Numbered from the stretch's first letter, positions 49,349-63,040 are shown. The stretch: DNA of 64,000 bases from Balaenoptera acutorostrata (GCF_949987535.1 NC_080077.1:38768561-38832560), one strand, 5' to 3'. Notes: a model not told the origin generated them from the letters alone. Translations and numbers: made by a program.

Positions 49349-51711
49349 CCATGAGACAACAAGTAAATGAGTATACATTTATATAGTACTGCTAATACCT
49401 TATATTATGACTCTGATCTTAAATTATTGAATATTGAGAAGGGATATAAAAAGCACAACATCCCCTTTAAATTACACATGCTACTTGTTAGGACACATTA
49501 ACTGTTAGTGAAACAGAGTGAAAGATTTATGGGCAAATACTCACAGTTTGTGTGCACAAGCGTGTGTGAGAGAGAGGAAGAGAGAGGGAGAGAGAGAGGG
49601 AGAGAAAGAGGGAGAAAGAGAGACAGACATACAGAGACTGCAGACAACAAAATGGATCCTTTCCAAAAACCACTGGGAAAGTAGTTTGAAAGCCTACTCA
49701 GTACCATGCATTGCCTGGATTTATTCACAGTATTCCTATTTGTTTTATTAAAAAACCAAAGCAATTAACTAGAATTAGGAAAGTCTGCACATAAAGTGAC
49801 TGCACCTAACCATAAGCTAATTTCTGTTACCAGAGGTATAAAGAAGTGTGGAAATATAGGGAAAGTCAGGAGTACCCATTTGGCAAAAGAACAATCTGCA
49901 GGTCTCAATGCAGAGGGTGAGGGAAGGGCGCTGCAAGGTGTGGAGGGGCAGGAGCAGCTGGTCCTCTTAAGCTGCTGCCTAGCATTGCAGCTGTGGATTT
50001 GTGAAGGATGCACCCCTTTTGTGATAGGGTAAACAATAAAGCAGACTACTCAAGACTTAGATCTTCCTTAGAATGCAATAATCAGCTCTGATGACTGCTT
50101 ACCATATATGCACGCAAAACATAAGTTCTCAATATCAGTTGAAAATGTAAGGCTGCTAGACAGCTAGAGAAATAAGTAGATTGGGCAATCTTTAGAGAGA
50201 CACAGACAAGAGGCGAGAGACAAGTGGCGAGAGAATATGAGAAATAGGCACCTCAAATTAAACCAGAGAAGGGAAAGGAAGCTTTGCATTTCAGGATTAC
50301 AACTGTTCAGAGTAAGTTTGTGATCATCAGTATTAAGTTTGGCATATCTAGTAGAGTTCAGGAATGTATTTTAATTCTTTTAAATTTTAATATAAACTTT
50401 TCTTTCATGTGCAGAAATATGGAAAACCACCTTAAAGCACATTCCCGAGTCTCATGACAAGCTTATCACCTTTTCTCCAAGAAAAGCCACAGGGACTGGC
50501 CACATGCCAACGTGCCCATTCGTTGGCAGTTACATACACAGGCTAGGCCCTCACAGCATCCATCTGAGAATCGCCCCTGCTATTGTTCACCGGGCCTGCA
50601 TTAATGAGTTCACCTGATCTGGCTGGTCAAGTGTCAATTTTAATGTTGTCAAGACTGCCTTTTAGCAGGGTCACTTTTCAGGATGACAAACACGAGATTT
50701 AAAGCATGACCCACTTTCTGGTCATTGAACATCTCCTTAGAAGCAAGAGGATCAGCACGAGTTTTTATAAACATTCATCCCAGCAAATACACTTTGCCAC
50801 AGTCCCTGCGACTTCTAAATAACTGGCTTAAGGCTGGTCATCTCTAAGGCCTCATAATGGGATTTGTGCCGATTCTCTGGAACTGCTTCACACAGGCCAT
50901 TTCCTCTCCTACCCAAAGGGCCCTGGGGCAGACTGAGTTCTTTAGGGAATAAAAGATATGACAATGCCTTTTGCATTCACTATGATTCTCAAATATTTTA
51001 CAAAGAGACGCACATAATATAGAGTTCTATTTTTGAAAGAAGTCATGACCTACGATTACCTGGTTCCCTTTGAACAAAAGTGTTTACATTTTGTCTGGTT
51101 TGTACACCAGTTCTGGTCTTTAGTTGTTAAGAAAAAAGGAACTGACGCTTGTAAACATACCCTGGGCAGGCCGGCAGTGGCCACACACAGTGTGGAGGAA
51201 AGATGAGCAGATGTGAGATGAAAGATCACATTTCCCAGTTGATACCATTCAAAGCATCTGACCAAAGCAGAGACATTGGAGAGCTCGAGTTTAAAAAAAC
51301 AACAAAACCCAGTATTCTTCACCCTAGCTGTACCTTCTGCCCTGGATTGACTCCTGGGTCATCGCTGGGTCAGCGTGGCCAGCAGGACATGGTGGAGGGG
51401 GGTTTTAAACAGGATATGGTTCTATGTGCCATTGTCTATTTGCTCTTTATTGAATTATCAGGTGCACAACTCCCTTTCAATATTTTTTCTCTATTCATTT
51501 CTTTCCCTTTTTAACCTATAATCCCCAAACTCAAAGCCCCGGATACGTGAGGACATGGAGTTGGCTGGGTAGAGTGCAAGTCAGTGGAATGGAGACCCTC
51601 CAGTGCCCTCCTTCCCTGTGTTCCCTGTGTTCGGGGCAAATAGATTCAAAAAGCATTGGTATACTGACCCAACCTGGTCTTTTGAATCTGAAAAAAAAAA
51701 AAAAAAAGTCA
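49349..51711. other. Unassigned DNA, including a GC-richer segment
   Basis: A GA-rich simple repeat is listed separately. The stretch 50430-50960 is less AT-rich, has no repeat I recognise and no open frame, and contains homeobox-like CATTAATGAG. It may be plain unique DNA or a conserved noncoding element; the sequence alone cannot tell. An A run of 17 lies at 51691-51707. Confidence 0.4.
49568..49628. repeat. (GA)n / GGGA purine-rich simple repeat
   Basis: GAGAGAGGAAGAGAGAGGGA and variants over about 60 bases, preceded by a short GTGTGT stretch. Open frames on both strands across it are artefacts of composition. Confidence 0.85.
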
Positions 51712-51930
51712 ATAAAGATGACAGGCTCTAGAGTCAAACTGCCTGGTTCAACTTCCAGCTGGTTCACATACTGACTAACGGGGTAACCTTAGAAAAGCTA
51801 CTGTCAAGTCTCTAAAGCCTTAATAGCCCCATCTGTAAAATGGGAATAATAATAAATACCTCAGGGGGAGAGGATTAAATCAGATACTATATAAGTAAAG
51901 TGCTTAGCATTTCAGTAATTATTAGTCAAG
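51712..51930 (+). repeat. MIR SINE (old)
   Basis: CTCTAGAGTCAAACTGCCTGG, TTCAACTTCCAGCTGG, GGGTAACCTTAGAAAAGC, CCCATCTGTAAAATGGGAAT, AATAAATACCTCAGGG and AAAGTGCTTAGCATTTCAG follow the whole MIR in order. This is the clearest MIR in the window. Confidence 0.85.
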
Positions 51931-52225
51931 AAAGAAAAGGGGGGAGGGGAACAGGTACAGTGAGTGGGAGAGAGAATAAGTACATTCCAAACTGCCTTTA
52001 AATGTAAATCTGTAAAATAAATTCAATTTCCCACTTATTCTATGATAAACTCAGAGATGCACTCTGTGTAAAAATATATATAGATACAATATAAATACAT
52101 TCAAATCTTACTTTAAAAAGCACATTTTGCAAAATAACTGTGATAAAATCTAAGTATTTACTAAACTCCAACTAACAGCTATGCCAGTTACCAAGTAGGG
52201 GGGGAAATGCCCACATGCTTTAAAT

Positions 52226-52470
52226 TAGTGGCTTTCACACATTTTTAACAATAGGTCACCAAAAATATACTTTATGAAGAACAAATAAGATTTTTAAAAC
52301 ATGAAACTAAAGTTTCACAAAACAGTCATTACACTTGTTAAATCTTTTATTCTAAAATATCTTATTCTATTCTATTTTGATATTTTCTGCAGTTCCATTT
52401 TGAAAAATGTGGTTATGACTCAGTGAATTGATAATGATCAACCAATCACAATTCGTGATGTGTGTATTTT
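52226..52470 (+). mobile_element. Possible nonautonomous hAT-type element
   Basis: It opens TTAGTGGCTTTCACACATTT, followed by AAAATATACTTTATGAAG, and later GTGGTTATGACTCAGTGAAT. This resembles an old mammalian DNA-transposon consensus I remember but cannot name. The right end is not clear. Confidence 0.35.
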
Positions 52471-55400
52471 AACTTTAATCTATATTCTCAGAGTGGTTAG
52501 CATTCTCAGACGTGGCCTGAACATAAATAAAACCTAAGACATTATTCTTCCCTGGAATATGTTCCTGTGTAAACTCTACTTGTTCTGAAAGTCCCTGCAA
52601 AAAGTGCACCTCCTTTCTAAAAATCTCAACCATCCCTCCTCTAGGGAGCACCTCAGAGTTTCTTCCTTAAACACTGTTAGGCTTTTACAGCATACAGACA
52701 AAAGCAGGATCTAAAGTAAATTCTACACAAACAACACATAAGAGCAGCATTTTGAACAGATTAACCTTGTTGGAGTGTTAGGATGGATGAGCGGGGGAAG
52801 AAATTGGGGAATTGATAGGAGTCTATCACAGGAGTCTTCGCCATGAGAGGACAAAGGTTTGTCTCAAAGAGTGACAGCAGGAATGAAAAGGGAACAGTTA
52901 TAAGAGTCAGGAGGGATTGATGGGATTGGTGACAGAATGTCCAAGTGGCTGAAATGGCTTCATAAAGATATTGTACCAAAAACCATATCTCCTGAACCTT
53001 GTCCTGTTGTCACACTGGTAAAACCATACCAGACTGTAAGAACTAGAATTATTTATCATATGTCAATAGACACTCGATTAGGAATTCCCTGCAAGGAAAC
53101 AAATGGTTGGAGTTAATAGAAATATACAGGACTCTGGTCCTATTTTTGTTATTTTAATGACTATGATATCTCTAAATAAAGTAAGCATTTTGCCAGACTT
53201 GGTGCAAAAATAATAGATAAAAAGGCAATGATATTTGAGACATGAACACAGATATTAAGTATTTCAATACTTAATAGTAGGGTACATATTACATTAAATG
53301 ACTATGACATAGCATATGGCATATATAAGAAGCTACATACATAAAGCACTATAAAACACTATATAATACACATATATTATATTTAAATAAAGTTTAAACG
53401 TGTTAACTGGTTTCTAAGAAAAACACATTTATAGTAGTATATTTTAGATGTCTGCAAACATTTGTAGTCATTCCATACACTTTTTTGCAAAAAATTATTA
53501 GCAAGACTATTTAGAGAATTCATTTGTCTAAATTAGACAGGTGGGAATATGTTATTCTGTTTTCCGGAACATTCTTTCAATCTTTGTTGACTTTTGACAC
53601 AGAGTGGTTGATCAATTTCAGTTCTTTCATTCCCTCTCCCTTTTCTGATTGCTTTCCTTTTTCCTTTTCTTTCCTCTTTTTGAACTTCCCTCCTTCTTTG
53701 AATTTTTTTGCTGGCAAGTAGTTACTCAAGTAGGTGATTTTCTTTCCCAAACACATATCTGAATGTTCTTGGGCTTCATTTCTCTTCACTGAAGATCATA
53801 TAACCAGATATCTTAGAATAAAAGGACATATTCTAATTGGTTCTTCACACATCTGAACAGAACCACAACTAAACCACCCAGATGGCTAAAAGAGGCCCCC
53901 ACAGGAGACTTGAGATGGGCAGAGCATCCAAATATTCCCTTCCAAGATATTAAAAGTGGCTCATGTCACCAGTTTGGAAAATCATTTACCTAATAAAGTT
54001 AGTGACTAAGAAAATAATTAGAAGATGTTATTACATGCTCTGGAATTAGCTCAGTGTTTTACTCCACACAAATTATGGACACGCTGACAAAAATCCATCC
54101 ATGTTTTCTCCATGAACTTTCAGCTCTAGTCAGTATTAGAATTTCCTATCTCAATTTCCAGTCTAGTTTTGCATGCTGTCTTTGAAGTCTAGAGCTCTGG
54201 CCAAAGCCTGATATTGATCGCCTGTTTCATTGACACCTAGACATCACTGTATGTCCCACTGCTGAGGGACATAGACCCGCTGGGATCCCTGCTGCCTCAT
54301 TTAGAGCCCATGAAGCTGTACTGCTGCTCTGAGGATGCTGTGCCCTTTGTACACTGTTTTAGCCACTTCTCTGCAGCACTGAAAGTCCACAGGCCTAGGC
54401 TGTGGGCATTTATCTTCCCCCAACCTCATCTGCTTGGCCCTACAGAGTATATTTTGGGTCATTCCCACTTACTTTGCCAAACCTGCCTGGTCTTGGTCAC
54501 ATGTCTTATCAACGTCCATAGAGATAGGACACTCAGTTAGTAAAACAGTATCAGACACATATTAGGTGATTCACAGAAAAGCGTTCAGTAAACAACTGCT
54601 TTCTATCAGAAAGTTCAACAGAAGTTCAAGTCTGGTATTACCAAAGATGAGAACATCAAGTGGTAGGAGATGGTGGTACTATCAAAGATGGTATTTGGGT
54701 TCTTTAATGTTGAGTACATATTAACATTATATTTATGTATATATAGCCATGGCAAGAATATTAATTTTGAATATGTAAGATCATTCCACATTATTGTGAG
54801 TGCTTTTTAGAAACCATAACATGTGTAAGTGTCCAAACTTATGCCATCAATTAATAAGTATGAAAGTGTGATTCTGGATCTCTATTTATGTCTGTGATAT
54901 TATCACCTTTTCATAGATGACTGACAATGAAATAAATCTTGGAACCTCAAGTTGTTCTTTTAAATAGTAAAAGATCATTTCCATCAAGAAGAGTGGAATT
55001 TACCTGCTTTGGGTCAAGAGAGGATATCAGAATAATTCTGAAAGGAATGTGGGGAGAAAGTCTAACCATGAATTATTTTACCTATTTGGCTAACACAGTG
55101 CTCCAAACAGAGCCACTCATCCTTGTGTTCTTTATAACTCACATCAGAGCTTAAGTTGGTTCAGCATGCCAGCAGAGCGCTGCTGAAATCTTAGAGCGCA
55201 GTGTGGGCAGTTCAAAGCCTGCCAAAGCCTATTTATAATCCATCCGAAGGCCTGTCTCATTCTCAGTGGATTTGCAAATTCAAACACAGTATAATACTGC
55301 AAATGTTGTCAATTCTCTCGCTAAGTTGTTTTCGTGATAACTCTAATCCTTTTTTGCAATAAGCAGAAAAGAAATTTAGCACTTCTGGATGAAGCAAAGG

Positions 55401-56039
55401 TAAATGAGAATGAGTACTGCAGCCAGGCCAGGTTCTGAACTACCTTAAATGCCGTAGTTACACAGGTATAACTTAAACTCTAGGGCCAAAGCATATCTAT
55501 AGAAGACTCATTTTGTGATAATATGCAAGATGGATTATGGGCTGGGATAACATTTTAAAAAATAATTCAGGAAAAAATAAAAGTGTGAATTAAGTGGGTG
55601 GTAAGAAAAAAAAAAGAGACAGGAGAATAAATTAAAAACAAAGAGGCAGACATGGTCGTTACTTCTTCAGTGATCCAGCACCAGCACAAAGTTCTATTTC
55701 TTCATAGACTATTCATTTGACTCAAATTATGCTACCTTATATTATTACCTTTTTTAGTGTTTATCCTCTGTCCCCAATCATATATTACAATCTTGGAATG
55801 TCCATAATATTCAGGTATCATATACAGGTGGAGCACCTAACTCAGAGGGTGCCCCAAAGTGTGTTACTGTTGGAAGCAGAACATAGAAGTAATGATAGAT
55901 GGAACTTGGTTATTATTGTTGTTAACTTTATTATTAATTGTTAGTGATTAACTTAATTGTTATTAACTTTGGGGAGAAGTTAAATACAAAGACATGTCCT
56001 TTAACTAGAATCTTTCAGGACATGAATTTGTCTTTGTAT
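52471..56039. other. Unassigned DNA
   Basis: No gene recognised. The part at 54490-54600 (CAGACACATATTAGGTG) may be an L2 terminus. An AT-rich TTAACTT/TTATTA stretch lies at 55910-55975. The longest open frames are under 80 codons and lack domains. Confidence 0.45.
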
Positions 56040-56105
56040 CACTGTTGTGTAGCACTCTAATGCAATCCTGGGGTCCAATAAATATTTGCTGAATAAATAA
56101 ATTGC
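56040..56105 (+). repeat. L2 3'-end fragment (tentative)
   Basis: CCAATAAATATTTGCTGAAT followed by AAATAAATT resembles the L2 terminus. Confidence 0.45.
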
Positions 56106-56599
56106 ATACAATTGTATTCAAGCCAACAATAATTATGATTCAATGTAGAAATACCAACCTGATCATAATTACTACACGGCAAATAATGTTTTTTCCTTTG
56201 AGTGACTAACCCTTACTTGCAATATGCATTCATACTTGCATATATAGTATAATCAGCACCTAAAAGAACATCTTAAACATTCTATTTAGAAAGGGGTATA
56301 AGTGGTATAAGTCAGTATTTCTACTGATTCCTTTTAGAATTCACTTGACTTTTAAGGGCATGAGTCATTGCTCATCTTTCTAAGCAACATTCTTTAAAAT
56401 CTGTCACTCTGGCCCCTAAATTCTCATTCATTTCCTAAAGAGTTGACATCCCCATCCATATGTGCATATGCATTTATTTAGTTGGAACATTAATGGAGTA
56501 TTTTTAGAAAATACATTTTAAAAAAAACACGATGTCTATAAGTGAAAAGCAGTGTATAAGATTCTGCTATGTAGGCAGATGTCAATTTAAGAAATAGCA

Positions 56600-56907
56600 G
56601 GGCTTCCCTGGTGGCGCAGTGGTTGAGAATCTGCCTGCCAATGCAGGGGACACGGGTTCGAGCCCTGGTCTGGGAAGATCCCACATGCCGCGGAGCAACT
56701 AGGCCCGTGAGCCACAATTGCTGACCCTGTGCGTCTGGAGCCTGTGCTCCGCAACAAGAGAGGCCGCGATAGTGAGAGGCCTGCGCACCGCAATGAAGAG
56801 GGGCCCCCACTTGCCACAACTAGAGAAAGCCCTCGCACAGAAACGAAGACCCAACACAGCCATAAATAAATAAATAAATAAATAAAATAAAATAAAATAA
56901 AAAAAAA
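56600..56907 (+). mobile_element. CHR-type tRNA-derived SINE
   Basis: It opens GGGCTTCCCTGGTGGCGCAG and contains GGGTTCGAGCCCTGGTCTGG, CACATGCCGCGGAGCAACTA and CCTCGCACAGAAACGAAGAC, ending CCCAACACAGCC, then a (TAAA)n(TAAAA)n tail and poly(A). An 11-bp target-site duplication AAGAAATAGCA lies at 56589-56599 and 56908-56918, and the insertion point (TTT/AAGAAA) fits the L1 endonuclease preference. It is a little more decayed than the nested copy at 16 kb. The tRNA-derived CHR group is characteristic of cetaceans, hippos and ruminants, and this form is the cetacean one. Confidence 0.96.
56612..56665 (+). promoter_or_regulatory. Internal RNA polymerase III promoter of the SINE
   Basis: Box A, TGGCGCAGTGG (56612-56622), and box B, GGTTCGAGCCC (56655-56665), are both intact, separated by 32 bases, as in the tRNA-derived head of the family. 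Confidence 0.8.
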
Positions 56908-56918
56908 AAGAAATAGCA

Positions 56919-57344
56919 TGTTACTTTGTCCTGTTTGTGACTGTCAAAAGTATTTATATGAAAATGAGTTAGATCAGTTATCTTAATAACTGCATTTCTC
57001 ATATAATTGATCTTACTAGCTCAGGTCTACTCCAAAATTGCCCATTTCCTTTTTCACTTTCTCTATGTAGACATAGCTTTAGTCACAGTTTTCAGAATTA
57101 GTTATTTAAATAGTCTAATCTCTAATCTTACACTCAAAAGCCATTCCCTTTAATGAATAAAAATGAAGGAAAAATAAAATTTACAAAACAAAGTTACTTC
57201 AAAAGCAACAAAACAGATTATAATGGGAGTTTCTCAGCATCACTAGATGGCATCTCCAATTTAACCAGGTCTAGATCATTCGGAAGAGATGTTTTATCAC
57301 ATGTCAATGCTATTGAAACCAAACCATGTGATGTTTCAATATTT
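56919..57344. other. Unassigned AT-rich DNA
   Basis: Nothing recognised. Confidence 0.45.
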
Positions 57345-57480
57345 TGATCATCTATTATGTGCCAGGCTTTGTGCTAAGGGCTGGTGATTTACTTCAATGA
57401 CGAGCAAGTAGTTTATCTTTACAGATTCTACAGTTTATTTGAGCAGAAAAACAATTAACCAAGGAATCACACTATATTGA
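57345..57480 (-). repeat. L2 or MIR end fragment (tentative)
   Basis: ATCATCTATTATGTGCCAGG and CTTTGTGCTAAGGGCTGGTG match the reversed terminal signature shared by L2 and MIR3 ('CTACTATGTGCCAGGCACTGTGCTAAGC'). Confidence 0.5.
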
Positions 57481-59684
57481 GACAAGGGACACCTCACAGC
57501 AATGCCACTAACTAGCAATAATTGTTTTGTCTTTCTGGTGTAATTTTGTACTCCTTTCCTCATAAACAACAAAAACAGATAACAGGATTTAACCTACCAA
57601 TGTGAAATAAATCTATTGGCAATTCAGGGATGTTTGGGTAAAACGTGCAACCCATCACCTGGTGAGAATAACATGCTCACTATCTTGATATTTAATGGCT
57701 AAAAAATCCTACAGAGAATTTTTTAGTAGATAATTTTAAAACTCAGATTCCTAGACACATGGGGGAAAAATAAGCCAGTATCCATGGAGTTGAAATAAAA
57801 TGGAAAAGAGATGACAAGGCTGTTTCCTTTCTTTGTCTGGCTTCATGGAATTTATATTGTTCCCCACACTAGAATCCAAAGTATTTATGGAGTATATTTG
57901 TTAGTTGCCAAATTCCTGGAATAATTTTGTTTTTTCATCTTCTCCCAAGGCTTCCGTTATAGCTGAGTAAAAGCTGATGAATTCCAAGGTAAATAGTAGA
58001 CAAATATTCTATCCCGGAACTTCAGCTGATTATTCTCACTTTTGGCTCATTTGCATTTATTAAAATTCATGTTTGGGACACTACATTTTTCTGTGGACTT
58101 CTTGCTTTAATTAACAAAGTAGTTGTATGTGTGGCAAAAATTGAAATTCTGAGTCTCTTAAAGATGGAGAAGTTATTCCTTGTTGCCATATCCTTACCAA
58201 GCCATCAGTTGTTGCTTCGACGTTGCTAAGAAAGTAGCTTTTTGGAATAGAATGAGATGTTAAGCAGATCAGGGTTTTTGCTGGTTTTGTTCATTAACCA
58301 GGTGCCTAGAAATATATCTTATTATGGCATTCTAGTAAGAATGCCTGCACTGCTTTTTTTTTTAATTTAAGGAAATTTAGAATTAAAGAGTCATATTAAT
58401 AAATAATAGTATGTGAAACACCGCTGAAGTGCTCTTATGCCTATTTGTATCTTACTAAAACTCAATGGCAGCAATCAAATATAAGAAGACATAGATACAG
58501 AGGCAGAAATTCCAAGCACCCCGCCAGATAAAGCTCTAACAGTCCCACATTTCTCTCTCTAATGTGCTAATGGGAGAGATACAGTCTCTGGCCTCTCATT
58601 CCCCAAAGGGAATGTCTACATCTAACAGACAGCCCTCTGAAAGTAATGTGTAAGCCTTACCTCCAAACCAGCAAGCACGTTTGACAAAATAAAAGTAGTA
58701 CTGTAATTCAACAACTCTAAGGTGACTTTTTATCTTTCATATTTTCACATTGCTGAAATTGGGATGAATCTTCAGTTATGAAAAGTCATACTTTAATTGG
58801 AAGTACTTTTCCTTTCTTAGTGGTATACTGAACATAATAATGCATCTTTGAATTGATGACACCTTAGAATGGATGAAATATGATTCCTCTCAACCTGTAG
58901 GGCTATCAGATATGGTAGCAATAAACATTAGAAATACAGTAGGTCAAACAAAAACCCTGTGGATTTCCTCCAAATAAAGATGCAGAATAGCTACTCTCCC
59001 ACATGGACTGCTGATCCTAGACACAGTGACCTTTATAGCACACCTGCACAGATAGGTAGCTCTATCTCCTGTAACAGTACCTTAGAATATAAATGCCAGG
59101 ATCTCATTTTCATAAATAATGCAGGCACTAGGGCTATTTTACCTTGGTTGCTTATTCTCCATTCTCCAAAGCTTATAGCTTATACCCAAATGATGAAACC
59201 TTACCATTTGCATTAATTCATGGATTTGAAACCGACCCTTTACAAGTTCCCTGGGGTAGTTTCATTTCATTTGTATGCGTGTAAATAGCACCAAGGCTGA
59301 CATAAAAATTAATGAACTATTTACTTTAGGAGCCTATGCCTAGCTCCTAAAAATCAAGCAAATGCTTAAGCTTATTAAAATAAAGTTAAAGCTATAAAGT
59401 CTTGAATACTGAAGAGAATGTCTAAAATCGGTGGTATTTAAATTTGAAAAATGTAAACTAAAAGCAAATTTAAGATGAAAAGAAATAACTGTGGAGCACC
59501 TTTTTTCATCTTTTTGATGCTATCGCCCCTGCCCCGCCTCGCCACCAAAATATAGTACGATTCTGGTACCACCATGTAGTTTAGGAGGCAATCTAGTAGT
59601 AATTCAAACCAATCAGGAACAACGGTAGTTCCTGATCTGGGGTTTGGGCCAAGAGATGAACACACTTCTTAAAACTGCCTTCAG
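57481..59684. other. Unassigned AT-rich DNA
   Basis: No gene recognised. The 85-codon open frame at 58959-59216 has no domain. Confidence 0.45.
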
Positions 59685-59790
59685 TTAGTGACAATAACTG
59701 CTACCATTTTTATAGCCCTGAGTATAACTGTGTTGTAGTATGAACAGTTTTACATGTTTTATATATTCTGACAATAAATTCCTCAAAAAA
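59685..59790 (-). repeat. MIR fragment
   Basis: GACAATAACTGCTACCATTT, then GAACAGTTTTACATGTTTTA and TCTGACAATAAATTCCTC follow the first part of reversed MIR ('..CTTTACATGTATTAACTCATTTAATCCTC'). Confidence 0.5.
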
Positions 59791-62700
59791 ACAAGAAGTG
59801 TTCAATCTGACCACGTCTCTTTGAAATACCTTCCAATTGATGTCACTGTCAACTCCGCATAAGAATTAATCCTGGATTTACCAATCTTACCTACATTGCT
59901 CCTTCAATGCAGCTTTAATTGCAGCTTTAATTCCAGCTAATTCTTATGTTGTCGAATGCTGATCTTACCAAAAACGTTTTGATTTCAGGGTCTAGATTTG
60001 CCCCTAATTTTGAGGCTGTTGTGCTTTCTGTTTTTAGGTTTTTCATTTTTTAGGCATACAATACAGCATAGCTTTCTTTCTCCAGTTCCAGTTGCTTTAG
60101 AGAACCAAATTGGCAAGAGCCAAAGTTCAGCACAAAAAGAGGACATATTTTTCATTGTTTTACATGACACTGCCTATATATGCTTGTTAATCTTTATTAT
60201 TTAATATGGTACATAAAGATTCTCAATAAGAATATATAGATACCTATTCTTTTCTTTGGGGGATTTCTTCTAAGTAAAAGGAGAATGTATAACTGAAAGA
60301 TTCAGTATTAAATAATCTATTTATACCGACACATTTTATTCTTTGGTAAGTTGCCTTTTTGCCCCCTGTATGTCTTTGTTACAGCAAAGTATCAAAATCA
60401 AGCCAATGTGAGTTATTTAAGAAGGGAAACCCACATTTTTAATTAACACAAAATTGCACTTGATCAAAAAAGAACAGCAAAAAGAGAAAAAGAAACTTAA
60501 CTGAGGTATGGAGTACAAAGGGAGTGGGATGAAGAACTAGGGGATCTGTATACAACTGTTTTCATCATTCCATTTGAAAAAAATCTAGAGAGGCTAAAAA
60601 GCAAATTATTCTTTCAACAAAGAACTGCAGCTACTGACACATTCTAGTTCACAGATAGAACTACTTAAAAATACCTACTTTGCAGAATCCTCTCTTGTTC
60701 CACATAAGATCATTCACTGCTTCAAAGTAATCTGCTAAGGGGTGCTGGTTGATAGGACCATCGTGAATTGGCACTGGGCGAAGACAGTTGGCCGTGCCTA
60801 TCACCTGGAGGCCACTTGAATGTTACCAGAACAGCAGACCTGATGTTTCTGGATTCCTACCACATGGTGCAGCCATAAATGGGTAGCAATGAGTTAGATA
60901 AAACACATTTTATAGGCTAGCTCCATTTGGCCATGTTTATAGAGAACAGTCACAAGAATATTGCATGAGAATATGCTTAAAATAGATTGTATTTCATGCA
61001 CGTTATCTATGGAAGCTAGAGTTATTAAAAGCACATCAGCCTAAAACAGAATTTATTCAAATGCCTTATTAGACCTCTATCTTCTGATCACACATATTAG
61101 ATTTATTGATACAGTTGACAAAATGGTTGCCACATGCTGAAAGCTCAATTACATCAAATATCCAATATCTTTAAGAAAAAAATATAATTTGGAACAAAAT
61201 ACAAGTCTGTATTTCTAAACAACTCATTCAACTGACATTACCAAAACATATTCACAACTAAAATGCTCCATTTCCATTCAAAAAAGATACTTTACCATTT
61301 TAGTAAGGTAAAATTATCTGTCAAACTAAGTAGCCATATGCTGAAACGAAGTTCAAAGAATCTCTTAATCAGAACATCTTTCTTTTATGAAACAAAAGAG
61401 TTTCAAAGATTTGACAATATACACATTTTAAGGAATGTCTCACATGTGCTAATCTCAAATCATCAAGTTTAGAGAAACAATCCATAATGTCAATAAGTGC
61501 AAAGTATTTTCAGATACCCCAGACATAAATAAGGAAAAGGTATTAATCACCAAAATGTGGGAAAGATTATATTTAAGACTTTACTAGTTGATAACTTGAA
61601 ATTTTTTAAGAAAATGTAACTTTTGAACTTTAAGCATTTAAAAGTAGAATATAAAATTTGCTATCGTGTGTTCTTCTTTGCACATTAATACTAATATGTT
61701 ACAAGCTTGTTAGCTAACTTTAATTTCCAACTACTAAGGAAACCATTTTCTAGATTGGAAAATAACCTATTATTTAAGAGTACAATGGCAAAGTGTTGAC
61801 TTGAAATTTGAGAATAGTGGACTACAGTCAACATTAATGACCAAGGCCTGAGGGCCTTACTAGGAAAAAAAGTTTTGTTTACTATTTACCCTTATTAATC
61901 GACCTGAGACTTATTCTACCTTTCAGTAGAAAAGAATACAAGTCAATGCAGGTAAGACAGAGAGAGAGAGACAGACAAAGAGACAAAGGGACAGACAGAC
62001 AGAAAGATGGAAGGAGGGACGAAGAAGGAGGAAAGGAAGGATTACAAATAACTGAACATTTAATGAAAGACATCTATATTATATATGTTGGTTGTTTTCC
62101 CTTCTCATACACCCTCTGTTGCTTCAAATATTGTTAAGATACAAGCTTTTAGATTTTACACCTAGATCTCACTGATTCGTGAAGATTGTAATTAAAAGTA
62201 AAATCTTCCCATTTATCAAGATTACACACTAATTTGAAGAATCAAAATAAATTCGTTTGAGTATGTTTGGTACTTGACTCCAACCATAAACTTTATTAAT
62301 GCTTTGTTAAAATAACAATGACAACAATAATAATGAATAGCAGAGACAATATATACTCAGCCAAGTGCCTGTATTAGAGACTTCCAGTTTTTTCTGTAAC
62401 CAACCTTTGGGAGATTTAATAACTATTAAAGCATCTACCAAGAAAATCCTCAAGAGAGGCTTATAATTTAAAAAACATGGCTACTTTGGACTTCCATCTG
62501 ATGGAGATCACTGCATCAGAAAAGGGCCAATTCATCTGATTACTCATTCATTTCTGATCGCATTTAAATTGCATCATCTTTAAAATAGTGAGTTCACTAT
62601 TAAGGGACCCGTGTAAAGGGACACAAGGGAATTTACCTTTTTTGAGCAACTCTATATAGCAGGCGTGGTGTCTTACTTAAATTATTTTACTTATCCCTCA

Positions 62701-62799
62701 GGAAATCCCTTAGCTAGACAACAATTATTAACTCTATTTTTAACTTATCAGGCGACTAGCTCGTATAATTCAGTCATGGAAAAGGGATTCTGTGTGTTT
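59791..62799. other. Unassigned AT-rich DNA
   Basis: A small triplication of TGCAGCTTTAAT-like units lies at 59906-59940. No gene or named repeat is seen apart from the purine tract listed separately. Confidence 0.45.
61955..62040. repeat. (GA)n(GACA)n purine-rich simple repeat
   Basis: GAGAGAGAGACAGACAAAGA passes into GACAGACAGAC and then GGAAGG-type motifs over about 85 bases. Confidence 0.85.
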
Positions 62800-63040
62800 C
62801 TAAAGTCCAGTTCTCTGTTACTCTCCTCCATTTCTAGATATTTTGCCTGGAATTTCCTTGTCACCTTTAGTCACTTGGTTTGCTCCTTCTCATCCTTGGT
62901 GTCTGTGATACCTACCTCTCTCGGGCCATTCTCTTTAACTCGTCTCCCCCAGTACACTGTTCTTGCCTTTCTCTCCTTTGGGTTCCCAGCCTTGCCAACA
63001 GTGCCTGGCACACGGTAAACATTCACCAAATGTGAAGAGA
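62800..63040 (+). repeat. L2 LINE 3' region
   Basis: TTTTGCCTGGAATTTCCTTG, CTTCTCATCCTTGGTGTCTG and CAACAGTGCCTGGCACACGG follow L2 in order, with TAAACATTCACCAAATGTG at the terminus. It is diverged and internally shortened. Confidence 0.65.

Noticed and set aside
51296..51707. A second possible retrocopy ending in a 17-base A run
   Set aside because: No polyadenylation signal lies just before the A run and I could not find a matching direct repeat upstream, so it is more likely a simple A tract beside the MIR.
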